Below, piece by piece: positions 49,373 to 61,675 of a DNA stretch of 64,000 bases. Below the pieces are notes generated by a model, which had not been told where the DNA came from, did no database searches, and saw only the letters and a program-made list of their open reading frames with translations. Position 1 is the first letter of the stretch, and the number at the start of each line of letters is the position of its first letter. The stretch comes from Hydrangea macrophylla (taxonomy: Eukaryota; Streptophyta; Magnoliopsida; Cornales; Hydrangeaceae), in contig CM066988.1 of the NCBI GenBank assembly GCA_033977485.1, forward strand, positions 30,376,001 through 30,440,000, given 5' to 3'. The position numbers and the translations under genes are program-made.

Positions 49373-50744
49373 GATAAACACCCGTGAGTGGTTGGCTATA
49401 AAAAGGAATCCCCCTCCCTCATTTTCAAATGCAAAAAACCACTCCCACAGTCAACTTCTCCTGTTTGGGTCTTCTTTGGAGGAAAACCAAAATTTCTCCC
49501 TATAGGTAATGTGTATTAATTTGTCACGTGGTGGTTGCACACGTCACCAAAAGGAAAATGTATCTCTAATACCGTCATTACTTATATGTCCATATAGACT
49601 ACGTACCTACTCACTTAAATCTCCAAGAGGGCCCCGCAACTCCACTACCTATAGTATCTCCAAGAACCAATCCCATGATGATGGGAGGTCGTCCCTAGGA
49701 AGCTGCAACTCCAATACTTGGGGAGGCACTCCCTAGGAAAGCTGCAACCCCAATACTTGGGGGACCCCAAAGGGTCAGGCCCAAGATAATTGAATGCACT
49801 CTATAGGAAGGGTGCAACTCCAACACTTACGACACCTCAAAGGGCTAAGCCCATGATGTGAGGCTATCTCCATGAATCTCCAAGAAGGCCCACTACTAAG
49901 TGCAATTACAATACTTAGGGCCCTCCACCTCAAAAGGCTAAGCCTGTGATTGGAGACCCAGCCCTAGGGGCCATGGCACTTTAGAGGGCCATACTTGTGG
50001 CAATCACAAGAGCCCATATATCAATACACAAGCACACATATTCACACTTGGGTCAACCACCCTTGGTCAGGAGCAGTACTGAAGGGTGGCCTGGCCCATT
50101 GGGATCTCGAGAGCTCATGGCTAGGTGGCTAGAGCCAAAGGCATCTCCCTAGCTCACGCCTCCCAGGCAAAGCTAGGGTTGGTTCCAAAGAGAGAAAGAG
50201 ACATATGACCTTCACGTGCCTTACAACCAAGCCTCACAAACCAATTAGGGAGTCCCATGGCTGTGAGAACAATTGGGCCATTAACTTTACCATTGACTTA
50301 TCATTTCAACCTTGCAGCACATTCTGCATACCAATAGCATGATCTTGATTAACTCACTCGTTTAAGCCTCTACAACCAATAGCAATCCACCCTTTTGTTG
50401 ACACACCTGCAGCATCTGCTGCCTAACTTGCCACTCACTAATGCTAACTTTGCTTTTCTACATGACCCGTCAGTGCTTGACCATCGCCTGATCGAATCCC
50501 ATTTAATACCCCAACCACCACATTTAAGACCCTCACCTACATTAAACAGAGGGACTTCTCCCATAGCTCCAACACATCACATTGGCAGCTCCTCTAGCAA
50601 GACCATAATCCCTTACAACTCTTCTATAGCCTCATTCAATACATCCAAGAATCCCAACCAACACAGCTTGATCAATTAATCAAATTCCCACACCCTCTGT
50701 ACCATCATCTAAGCAGCTCCTCATAAACTTTGAGTCATTACTTG
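49373..50744. other. Non-coding sequence with degenerate repeats
   Basis: Between about 49640 and 49960, four diverged units contain GTGCAACTCCAATACTT and AAAGGGCTAAGCCCATGAT phrases. No gene seen; the frame 50395-50679 has no recognised motif. Confidence 0.5.
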
Positions 50745-53283
50745 TCACGCCCCGGAGTAAGCCAAAAATAGAAAAAAATAAAAATTTTCCTTTATGGGTC
50801 CGTAGACACGTTTAACCACAAGCCTCGCCTTAAAGGTCTCAACCTTTCCATCTGAACCACTTTTACTCTTGTAGACCCACTTACAGCCAATGAGTTTAAT
50901 ATTAGCAGGAAGTTCTACAAGATCCCAAACTTGATTGGAATCCATGGATTCCAATTCAGCCTTCATAGATTTGACCTAATAAGCTGAATCAACATCAGCC
51001 ATTGCCTCTTCTTATATGGCAGGATCAGATTCAGATTCTGTAGAGACAGCTTCAAAAATATCTCATAAGAAAATGCATCTGTTAGTCTGGCTAACCATCC
51101 TCGCACTACAACGAGGTACCGGTGCAGAATGGGTGAAGATGTCGTATTTTCTTGTCTTATATCATTTTCAACTGTTGGAAGAATAGAGGGCTCTCCATCT
51201 ATTTTTCTCAGATCCATCCATCCTTTAGGTTTATGGTTCATGATATAATCATCCTCTAAGAAAATAGCATTTATACTAACAAACACCTTCTGTTCTCTTG
51301 GATCATAAAAATACCAACCATAAGTACTCTTTGGATACCCTATAAAGTAACATACTTCCGATCGTGATTCCAATTTACTCATCTTTCCTTTCAGCATATG
51401 TATTTGACACCCCCTATATCCAGAGATGGTACAGAGAGGGCTTGCATCCAATCCACATCTCCCGTGGTGTCTTAGCGACAAATTTGGTTAGAACTAGATT
51501 TAGTATGTACATAGCGGTTTCTAAAGCATAACCCCAAAGAAATAATGGCACCTCAGAATAACTCATCATCGACCTAGTCATGTCCAAACGAGTATGATTC
51601 CTTCTCTCTACTACACCGTTCTGCTGAGGCCTACCATGTGTAATTAACTATGATATAATCTCATTCTATATGAAGTGATCAATAAACTCATTAGAGAGGT
51701 ACTCGTCACCTTGATCAGATTGAATGGCTTTGATATATATGCCCAATTGCTTCTCCACTTCAACCCTAAACTCTTTGAACTTTTCAAAGGCTTCAGACAT
51801 GTGCTAGATTAGGTACATATATCCATACCTAGAGTGGTCATTAGTAAAAGTTATAAAATACTCATAACCACCCCTTGCTCTAATATTTTTTGGTCCACAC
51901 ACATCATTATGAATTAATTCTAACAATGCATTGGTCCTACTGCCCTTTACGAGAAAGGGCCTTTTGGTTATTATACCCTCTAAACATGATTCACGGACTT
52001 TGATTGGTTTGAGAACAAAATCTCCTAAGACCCCTTCTTTAACTAGTCTACCAATCCTATTTAGATTGATAAGACCTAGCTTCATATGCCAAAGCCTTCT
52101 TAGATTAGTGGAAGATTCATTTCTTTTAGATGGTACAGTTACCACTGAGTTATTAAGTTCTATGTTAGAGTCTTTAGAAATAATTGGAGTAATCATATGC
52201 AAACCATTCGACTTAATACCATAACACACAAAAGAACTATTTCTTTTGATCACAACTTCAGTTCCAAAAGAGAAAGAATAATTTTTTTTTGAAAGTTTTG
52301 AAACTAAAATTAAATTACGTATCATTAAAGGGACGTAAAGTACATATGATAAAACTAAAGTCGTATTATCTGGAAATTCTAAAGCTACCACTCCTATAAC
52401 AACGGCAGATATGGTTGTGCTAGAACCTAGAGTAAGTATGATCCCCCCATCATTGCACTTCCTGGTTGATCTAAACCCTGCAATGAATTACGGATATGGT
52501 TAGTTGCACCAGAATCAATACACCAAGTGTTTAAAGTATACGTTATAAAACTTACTTCAATCACATGTGATTTAATTATACCTTGAACTCTTGTAGCTAA
52601 GAATTTTGGACAGTTCCTTTTCTAGTGGCCTTTGTCCCCGTATTGGAAGCACTTTCCTTTGCCTTGATCACATGACTTCCCCTTTTCTTTGCCACTCCCT
52701 TGGATTTTGCAATCTTCAGGACTGGTCCAACACTTGAACCACTAGTGCTAGCATTTTTCTTCCCTTTCTTGCCTTTCCTCATAGATTAACAAGAAGTGGT
52801 TTTCTCAATGTTCAAAATGTTGACCCCAGGCTTGATCAGCCGCCTCGCTGACTGGCGAGAGCTTATCAATTCGCTCATTAAAAATTATTTGATTCAGATT
52901 GTAATTAAGTTTAAATTGAACAAATGATTGAGGCAGTAAGTTGAGGATCATATGAAGTCGGGTCTGTGCGTCAATGTTGGCACCCAGAGTCTCCAGTTCA
53001 TTTAAATAACCAATCGTTTTTAAACATGCTCTCTGACTGGAGTTCCTTCCAACATTTTCGCACTCATGATCTTTTGCATGGCTATCTACCTGGTAGGTTG
53101 GGCATGCTCCCCATACATTTGTTTTAGGGAGATCATGATAGCACTAGCGAAATCGTTTGATTTGAATTGTTATTGCAATACACTAGCCATAGTGGCCAGA
53201 ATGTAGAAACGTGCCATTCCATTTGACTTCTTCCATTTGTTGAACTTGCGTCTGGTAGCTGCCGAAGCATTTACCGCGGGTTT
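50745..53283 (-). pseudogene. Decayed Ty1/copia gag-pol on the minus strand
   Basis: Read leftward from 53283: a UBN2-type gag remnant (NKWKKSNGMARFYILATM, then ARFY...MYGEH and LNLLPQSF-like phrases in broken frames). Next a knuckle near 52640 with Cys changed to Tyr (CFQYGDKGH) and a stop. Protease follows as CIDSGATNHI near 52520. Integrase finger is LRRLWHMKLGLINLNRIGRL with ELIHNDVCGPKNIRARGGYE (52391-51804). The integrase C-terminal region is YFIGYPKSTYGWYFYDPREQ (51481-50963). The RT start is SMDSNQVWDLVELPANIKLI (50966-50745). RT catalytic part and RNase H are absent, so it is 3'-truncated at about 50745. Confidence 0.85.
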
Positions 53284-55908
53284 GTCACAACATGGGGTAG
53301 TGAGGACATATATGTGATTTTCTATAGTTAAAAATGATATCCAGATTACGTTTTCATTCTATGTAGTTATTTTCAATTAGTTTATTATGTATGAGTATGG
53401 TGGCAAGTGGAGTAAATGCAGATCCAGACATTATGAATTCTAAAAAAGAACAACAAACATTTTAACATGGATATCAAGATTTAGGCAGTATAAAATAAAA
53501 GAATCCTTAAAACTCTCATTTCTAAACAAAGTCGCCAGAATATCGAAATAAAAGAATTAAGCCTCTGTGTGGTGGTCATTATTCGATCTTTCGATTAATT
53601 TTGACTTATCCGCTATGCAACTCTTGCAAAATAGGTCATGACTCCCGAATTTATTTGATCTCGGTGTTTCTGAACAATGCTCCGTGTGGGATCCCTTATT
53701 TATAGCTCAGCCAGTGTGTACCATTAACTAGGATACACTCACAATCGCCTCAAGTAGTGCCACCGTGTAGTGGTCACCCTCTAACACGTCTGATTGATCC
53801 TATCCGCAGGAAGTTCACATCTAGTAGCCAATGAGCATTGTACACTCCATATGGAATGCTTACCCATGGTTGGGTGACACAGAGTACTCCACTTATCTTA
53901 AAGTGTACCGTTAATGGAAGATCGTGGGAGTTATTATTAATAAGTCCCTCTCTTACTGGATTTAATAATTAAGAATTTTGCTTTTGAAAAATGTTTCTTC
54001 ACATTACCTATAAACATCTAATGTTTACTAATGTGTTGAAAATGGTTTTTGATTTTGATTTTAGAAAAAATGTTTTTGCATGCATGTAATAGCAATTTAA
54101 AATGCCAATCACAAACAAGCATGTAAAAACGAAAAACTAAAATGAAATAAAGACATTCACAACTGCCTCTATCTCCCATGGCTCTATCTTCATAGATCCA
54201 TCTTCTTGGTTTGGTCGCCTCCGGCTCCATCTTTATCGACAACTTCTTGCTCCATCTTCATGGATATTGCTAATTCTATTACATTGGTCCTATGCTTCTT
54301 TTGAAGCTTATAATTTATCTAAAAATAGAAATAGCAATAAATAAATAGGCTACAGAAACCGGTGCGACTCTCCTATTCTCCAGAATGGAGTCACATCGCC
54401 CTTTACACATGCCTTCAAAACCAAACCAAAGCAAACCAAAATTTAAAACAATCACCAATCATAAATTTACAACAAATCATTGTGCCATTGGAGATAGCGG
54501 ACTATTCCTTGCTTCAAAAAGGTTTAGTTGCAAAAATATCTACACACATACAATAGAATATATGACTATTGGAACTCCTAATTGATTGCATATTCCATAA
54601 AATCTTCATGGAACAAATTAGAACATCAAAATAGCTTGGTTCTCTGTCACGCTTTGATCGATCGAAAAACATTCGATCGATCGATCAAAAGTTCAATCAA
54701 TTGAACTATGCTCAATCGATCGAACCAGAAAATTCATATACTGACTTAGCTGTCCTATTTACAGATTCCCAATCCGACTTTAGCCTTTGATCGATTGAAT
54801 GTTCAATCGATCAAAACAAATTCGATCGATCGAACTGAACCCAAGTTCAATCAATCGAAGCAAGTTCAATCGATTGAACGTTCAATTTATTGAAACTGTT
54901 TCAATTGATTGGTTCATCATCCTTATATATCTTTTCAAGCATTCTAGAGGAGTAAGAGTGGGACCTCCTAGGTTCTTTATTGTTGGCTCAAACCAATTGT
55001 TAATTCCCATGATCAATCTCTTTGATGAGTGAATTAACTAATTGAGTAGTTAATGTTTACTCCACTATAAAATGATAACTGTACTCTAACGTAAAAGAAC
55101 ATATCCGATGCGATAGCTAGACTTGTATGGTGTATTAGTGTCCCTCTACCGTCAGCATTCCTAATCATATTTAGGTAGTCGGATAAGTGCTACTGTCAAC
55201 CTGAATGTTGATTACATCTTCCATTCCTTGAGTCTCCTTCATCTCTCATAATTACCAGACGTGTTGATAACTACTTATCAACAAGACAACAGTTCTTAGT
55301 AATCAACTTTGTGACATTGTCAACGGAATGCTTACTCATTATCAGAGGGTAGATTCTATCTTGATAATTTATCTCGCAACCCTATGAATATGACATACCC
55401 AAGATACTCGAGTGTTGATCTTGTAAGACTTCACTGATTGGTAAGTCAAAGCAGTCACATCCATAGTTTGTGTCCATAATTGTCTCAAGATTAAGAATAC
55501 GTACCTTATACAAGTTTTGAGTTCCTATTAACATTTAACAGTTTTAGATGTCAATAGGAAAGCTCATGGTCTGTTAATACCCTATAAGCATTAGTATATT
55601 ACCAACGAGTCATAATCTATTGATTGAGATTCATCACTCCATCCAATGGTAGTTAATCATGCTACAGTGTATACTTAATGAGATATTCAGTCTCATCATA
55701 CACTCTGATAAATTTTAAGTATCAAAGAGTAGTAATTCATATCTCTCCTATCTATATCTCATACATACATGAATTACCTACTATGATACTTATGGACTAC
55801 ATCATTCATCTCATGACACATACACAAAGATATGTAAATATGATATCCATATATAAAATGTCAAATGTCAAATACATAAAGACTGAGTTAGATGGCATAA
55901 TCCCAACA
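53284..55908 (-). mobile_element. Putative LTR/leader region of the minus-strand copia
   Basis: No protein. On the minus strand the right edge reads TGTTGGGATTATGCC, like a copia LTR start (55908). A minus-strand TATAAATAAGG lies near 53696-53706. No PBS could be placed, and two elements could be joined here. Contains a GATCGATC word cluster at 54656-54913. Confidence 0.35.
54656..54913. repeat. TTCGATCGATCGAA / TTCAATCGATTGAA palindrome cluster
   Basis: About ten copies or near-copies in 258 bp, for example ATTCGATCGATCGA near 54669 and 54829 and TTCAATCGATTGAAC near 54867. Core TCGATCGA or ATCGAT, self-complementary. A TATATAT lies at 54924-54930 on the plus strand, just beyond the cluster, but the strand of the host element is unresolved. 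Confidence 0.75.
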
Positions 55909-56425
55909 TCGGCCACCAAAACCACCATGCTGCCGTCACCAAGTGGTCATCATCAGACAACAGTTCGACCACCATCTCACTACCGCCACCAAGCTAGTAC
56001 GGCTATAAGCTTTTTTTGAATAACCAAACTGAGCTAACTGGTCGATTTTCTTAAATTTAACTATAACCAAAAAACTGATCTGACCACCCAAATTGGCAAT
56101 ATCGGCCAAAAGCTGAAAAAAATCGACTGAACCGACCACTTCGGTTGGTTTTCAAAACATGAAAAAATTGAAAAAAAAAATGAAAACTCGAACTGAACTA
56201 AACCGAACCGATGATACCCCTACATGGGTTAGACGGGTTAAACGAGTGACCTGTGTATGACCCCAACACGATTATGACACATTTAAAATGACACGATTAT
56301 GACCTGACACGATTACAACCCGACACGATTATGACACGTTAAAAATGACATGATTATAACTCGACAAGTTTCTGACCCGACATGACCCGATTGCCACCTC
56401 TACTTGAAACCCACCACCAACACCT
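55909..56425. other. Non-coding sequence with two MITE-end-like motifs
   Basis: AACCGAACCGATGATACCCCTAC (to 56223) and CGACATGACCCGATTGCCACC...TCTAC (to about 56402) both resemble right ends of hAT-type MITEs. Between them ACACGATTATGAC is repeated about five times (56267-56360). No left ends were found, so these are tentative. Confidence 0.35.
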
Positions 56426-59400
56426 TGTAGACACCCCATTTTTTCGGCTATCAGATTTAGGAGACCCATAGCTTGGTGGTTCACAGTGATTAAAAAAGAC
56501 TAAAAAATGACTCCTGGAAGTTAGTTCTATCTCTTAAAAGCTCAGAATGACCAAAATATCCCTAAAAGCCCAAAAACTCCCAGATTTGGACCGAAATTTT
56601 TGGAAACATGATAAGTGTGGATACCGGGCTTCCGCCTCTTTGTTGGGTTTTTGAAACTGGAACTTGCTTTTGTTTGAAATTTGATTTGGATCAAGGATAA
56701 GGAAAGAAAATGAAAGGACTGTTGAAAGCAGATACAGAGTCGCCACTTGGTCTTTAAGGAACCAAGAAACCTAATTTGACTCACCCAAGCGGATAAGGGC
56801 ACCGGCCCTTCATAACCAAAGAACTTGGTTCGGGGTTTTGGTACGAGAGAGGAAGGAGCATTTGTCACGACTAAAACACCCTCAACTCGCCCCGTCTTTC
56901 GACAGGCCTCAATTAGCATCCAAATAATCATCTTATACTATGTATGGTTCAACAATTAATACTATGATAGTATATTACATCACATAAAGAAATTTAAAAT
57001 GGAAGATCTAAAGATAAGATATCATTCATAAGATCTAAGCCAAATATCATGCAATGTAAAGTGAAAGATCACACAAACAAATCTAGGAAAAATCATCTAA
57101 TCATGTATCAAGTAATTAAGTTTCCTTAATCTAAAAGGGGACATGAATTGTTCTTGAAACAAATAAACAAAGAAATTAAAGTACGCTTAGCAAGCTAGTG
57201 TGATGCATGTTATTCTTTGAGAAAAGAAGACCTCTCAATCCCCGGGATGGATGAGAAAGGGTGATTAGATCGGGGGAATCATGAACGTGTGATCATGATC
57301 ATTCCTTATAGTCTTCTTAGATTAGGAGTCACAAAAGCCCCAAATCTTTGCATGGATGCAATGTATGTATCTAAAATGTACCAAGGTTGTAGTGTGCTTT
57401 GTGTTCATGGATTCCTAGAATGACTTAGATGTCTAAAATGTGCATGATTGGATGAATGAAATCATCATGGGATATGTACAAATGTAGTATGAACTACTTC
57501 CTAGGACATGAGCTAATTTGGAATGCATATGGGCATCAAATCAAAGAATGAAAGTTGAAATGTGCTTGCTGTGAATAGTGGACAGAACAGTAGCATGATC
57601 TTTTGGAAATTGAAAAGAGGGGTTAGGAGTGTTTTCAATGCATGATTTTTTATGGAGATCTTCCTTATTGTGTCTAGAACACAACCTAAAAGGCCAATCT
57701 TTGATAGTTATAACAGATTGAGAGAAATCATATAAACAATGAAGGTCACTCAGAAACAGAGTCCGTACTGTCGACTGAAATGTTGAAAAATCTTAGAAAA
57801 TTAAAACTAATGATCTAGAGGCCCATTTTATACAGAAGGTTCCCTAAGACATTGAAGTTTAAGGGAAAAATAAGTTAGGACCACCCTTGTTGGAAAGGTT
57901 TCTGGAAAAGAAGTTGGAAGTGGACCTAGCTGCTGTGACAGAAAAGACAGAATGTCTGGAAGGAATGTTTGGGTCAAAATGGACCATTTCCAAGTACTTC
58001 CAAGTCAAACCAAAAATCATGGGTGTTCTCCAATGAGTTAGGAAGACTTTCCAAGTGGCCTTGCATCCATATGTTGAGTATTGAGTCCTAAAGAAATCTT
58101 TGAACTCAGCTCACTCACTGTTTTGACTCATTATTTTGAAGATTTTGGAGAAAACAAGGTTTTGTTTTTTGAAACCAAAATGAGAGGGATTGAGAGGGGT
58201 TTTAAAATAGATGTTTTGAAGACATATTTTCAATACTCAATGAGGATTATAGCCACTTAAAATGCCAACATCAAGCTCCTCATCAAGAACCTCCAAGATT
58301 GTTGGAGAGATTTATTTTATTTTGAGCATAACTTCAAAAATACCTAGGAGGTATTGAAGTTATGATCATCATCTATCAAACATGTTTTTGAGGTCAAGAG
58401 CTACTATCCATAAGGATTCACTCACCCCAAACTTCATGTCATCATCTAGATGATGATGAACTAGTAAGTAAATAAAGAAAAATAAAAAAGAAATTGGGTA
58501 AGAAGAGATAAACAATGAATAAACAAGCAAGTAGATAATGGTCAATAGATGATATTCATGATGTATAGAATATGTAGTTTGGTGTTTCACTCATATGTAA
58601 TGACATTGGACATGGAAGAAGCTTCCACTCTCTTAAATGCTCACTAAAATGGTGGTTGGATGTATTGAATGTTGAAGTAAATGGGAGTAATGAAGTAAAA
58701 ACAAAGTTTAGAACTCACTTTTGTTTTGAAAATCAAAGAAGGAAGCTTCTTTTCTCTCTATTCTAACCTTATCTCTACAACTTTCTCTCCTAAACTTTTC
58801 TTAAGCTTTCATTTGACTCCCCCCAAATGAAGAGCAATGGGGGGTTTAAATAGGCCAACTTGGGGTGGTTTTGGGATTTAGAAAGTACTCCCATTGGCTC
58901 CAAACATCTGAAATCATAAAACTATGTCGTTTTAGTTTTTAATTAATCAAAATGGAACCCCAAAATTAATTACAAAAACACATTGTTCTGGAGGGGAGTG
59001 CCGCGGCGGCAGTGGGCCAGTGCCGTGGCGGCACTGCTCCTCCTTCGTCCAGATAATGCTGTTTAGGCCCCCTGAAGTTTCGGTATACGCAGAAGGGCCC
59101 TATTTCGTCTGAAATTCACAGAAAATGCGTATGAACTCCAAATTGAGGTTGTGATATACCGTTGGAAAGGTAATGGAGTCTACTTTACATAAAAAATAGT
59201 TTGGGGATAGGTCACTTTGAAAAGTTTTGCGGTATTCGTGATAAAAGCCGATTTGATCGCCTTTTTCGTCTTCAAAAATTCATAATAGACTCGTTTGAAC
59301 TCCAGAAATTATGTGCGATATACCGTTGGAAAGCTATTGACCTCTTGTATCCATGAAAAATATTTGAAAATTGTTTCGACGCCCCGGTTCCAAAGTCAAA

Positions 59401-59912
59401 TTTTGGTCAAACTGGTCAAACTTGGGATTCCCGGGAAGTTCTGGAAATCTCTGGGAGTTCCTGGGAGCTGATGTTTTCGCTTGATTTTCTTTCGGGACTT
59501 GTTTTAACACTTTTCTCATGATTTAAAATGATTCCGGTGAATTCGGATGACTTCGGTCAAACTTGGTCAAACCTGGTCAAACCTTGGTCAAACCTGGTCA
59601 AACCTTGGTCAAAGCGGTCAACGGGGACTTTTCGGGAACTTTCGGGACTTCCGGGGGTCTCTGGGAGCTGACGATTTCATCCGATTTTTCTTAAAAACTC
59701 ATTTTATCCCTTTTCTTACGACGTAGCATGTTTTTCAGAACTTTGGGACCAAATCTGGGAGTTTTCGGGCTTTCAGGGGTATTTTGGTCATTCTGAGCAT
59801 TCTGAGAGATCGAGCTGACTTTCGAGAGTCCTTTTGAGTCTTTTGCGATCATTGTGAACCACCAAGCTATGGGTCTCCTAAATCTGACAGCCGACAAAAT
59901 GGGGTGTCTACA
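56426..59912 (-). mobile_element. 3' LTR of Ogre/Tat-like element F
   Basis: 3487 bp; minus-strand start TGTAGACACCCC at 59912 beside the PPT. The left edge also reads TGTAGACACCCC on the plus strand, because the LTR ends are inverted repeats of about 190 bp. Shares GAGTCGCCACTTGG (near 56735), the GGTCAAACCTGG minisatellite (59550-59612) and GCCG/GGCAC words (58997-59035) with LTRs C, G and the fragment at 26440. Minus-strand TATTTAAA at 58845-58852. Confidence 0.8.
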
Positions 59913-59926
59913 ATTTGCCCCTCTTT
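59913..59926 (-). other. Polypurine tract of element F
   Basis: Minus strand AAAGAGGGGCAAAT immediately before TGTAGACACCCC. It shows that F lies to the right and runs leftward. Confidence 0.8.
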
Positions 59927-61570
59927 AGCATGAACTTGCGAGGCAACGCATGTCGCAAGCGAGTGCCAAAGCTTTGAAGAGACAGGACTTTTGGCGGCTA
60001 TAGATTTAGGATAAAAAGCGTTGCAAACGATGCAATGATGTTGAGGTCTAATATTGGTCGTGCTCTGCGTGAGCTGCCTACGTATCCCAGGGGGAATCAG
60101 ACGAAGGCGTAGTTCAGGCACAAAGGGGCGAATCACACATGCACGCATAACAATCAGGCGGATGCTATGCTAAAAGAGTGATATGCAATGCATGGATGTG
60201 ATATGATTATGTACATGAGTCCTATCATGCCTAGTATTCTGATCCTAGTATATGCAAATACTGTGGGGTGTGCCACTCCGAGTGGGGTATGCCACTCCGA
60301 GTGGGCTGGTGTTGTGCTGGTGATTGTGATGTGGATGACTCGAATGGGGACATCAAGGTTCAGAAGACTTTTGGGTCTAGGGGCAAACTTCTGGAACTTG
60401 GGAAGTGTGCTTTGCAAACGAATGAGATAGATCACACGTGCTTCGTTTAGCAGACGACAGCCAAAGGTGACCGAGAGATTTTGTGATGAAAATGGACAGA
60501 TGAGAAAGCTTGTGATAATCGGGAGATCAGGATGCGGGACATGTTCTGATTGTTCCTGATGGTTGATTTTTGGGAGTCAGTTCCTCTTTTGTTACTTTCT
60601 GCTGATGGTAGTGGGAGCTGATATTTTTGGTTTCTGTCCTTGGGGGATGACGCAGGGTTCTCAAAGAATCTCTTTTCTTGATCGGTAACCAGGATCCATC
60701 TCTGAACCTCTCACGGTTAATCAAATCTTTCGATGCTCAATCCAAGAGGGCCGGTCAGGGCCTCCGGGAGCTGGTATCTGTCTACTTCTGTCCTCGGGGG
60801 ATGATGTAGGTCTTCTCGGAGAATCTCTTTTCTTGATCGGGAACCAGGACCCATCTCTGAATCTCTCACGGTTAATCAAATCTTTCGATGCTCAATCCAA
60901 GAGGGCCGGTCAGGGCCTCCGGGAGCTGGTATCTGTCTACTTCTGTCCTCGAGGGATGATGTAGGTGTTCTCGGAGAATCTCTTTTCTTGATCGGGAACC
61001 AGGACCCATCTCTGAATCTCTCACGGTTGATCAAATCTTTGGGCGCTCAATCCAAGAGGGCCGGTCAGGGCCTCCGGGAGCTGGTATCCGTCTACTTCTG
61101 TCCTCGGGGGATGATGTAGGTATTCTCGGAGAATCTTTTTTCTTTTTCTTCGGTGCATCAGCTAAAATCCAGGATTCGTTATCAGAATTCCCGTGTCTGA
61201 TCAAAATTTGCGACGGTTGTCCTGAAATAGCCGATTCGGGTCTTCGGGAGCCGATTTTTCCCAGTTTTTGCCTACTGAAGGTAACCTTGATGGCTTCTTG
61301 GACTGTTAGGGGTGAAACCCCATAAATCTTGACTGGAGTGGGCCACCGGGGCTGATTGGGGCCAAAAATGGGCCGACAAAAGGTCAAAATGGGCCAAAAC
61401 GGGGCGAAATGGAGCAAAGCGGGGCCCGCGGGGAGCAGTGCCGCGGCGGCACTGGGTGGCCGGACTTCATCTTTGTATATCTCGGGTTTTTGAGCTTTTC
61501 AAGCTCATTCTTGGCCATTTTGGGGTATTTTTGGAGCCAAAATTCATCAAAACGCAGCTTGTGCGCACTT
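59927..61570 (-). mobile_element. 3' internal non-coding region of element F
   Basis: GCTGCCTACGTATCCCAGGGG near 60071 matches the repeat of element C. GAGTGGGGTATGCCACTCC-type short direct repeats lie at 60267-60305, the 155-bp array follows, then GGGCCAAAA-rich sequence (61340-61430) and another GTGCCGCGGCGGCAC word (61438-61452). No ORF on the minus strand is recognisable. Confidence 0.6.
60613..61140 (+). repeat. 155-bp tandem repeat, about 3.4 units
   Basis: AATCTCTTTTCTTGATCGG recurs at 60667, 60822 and 60977, with a fourth start at 61132. Middle units are nearly identical (ATGCTCAATCCAAGAGGGCC, CTCCGGGAGCTGGTATC). A diverged copy continues to about 61290. Confidence 0.92.
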
Positions 61571-61572
61571 AG

Positions 61573-61671
61573 GTGAGTAATCTTTCCCCGTAGTTGGATT
61601 TTTGATTGGTGTTTTGGTTAGCCCAAATTTTCAAGAAGAAGGTTTAACTTTGACTTCCATTTTTCTTGTAG
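61573..61671 (+). other. Probable 5' UTR intron of the PMD gene
   Basis: Donor AG|GTGAGT at 61573 and acceptor TTTTCTTGTAG at 61671, 4 nt before the ATG. Typical plant intron length (99 nt) and T-rich end. Confidence 0.55.
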
Positions 61672-61675
61672 ATCC

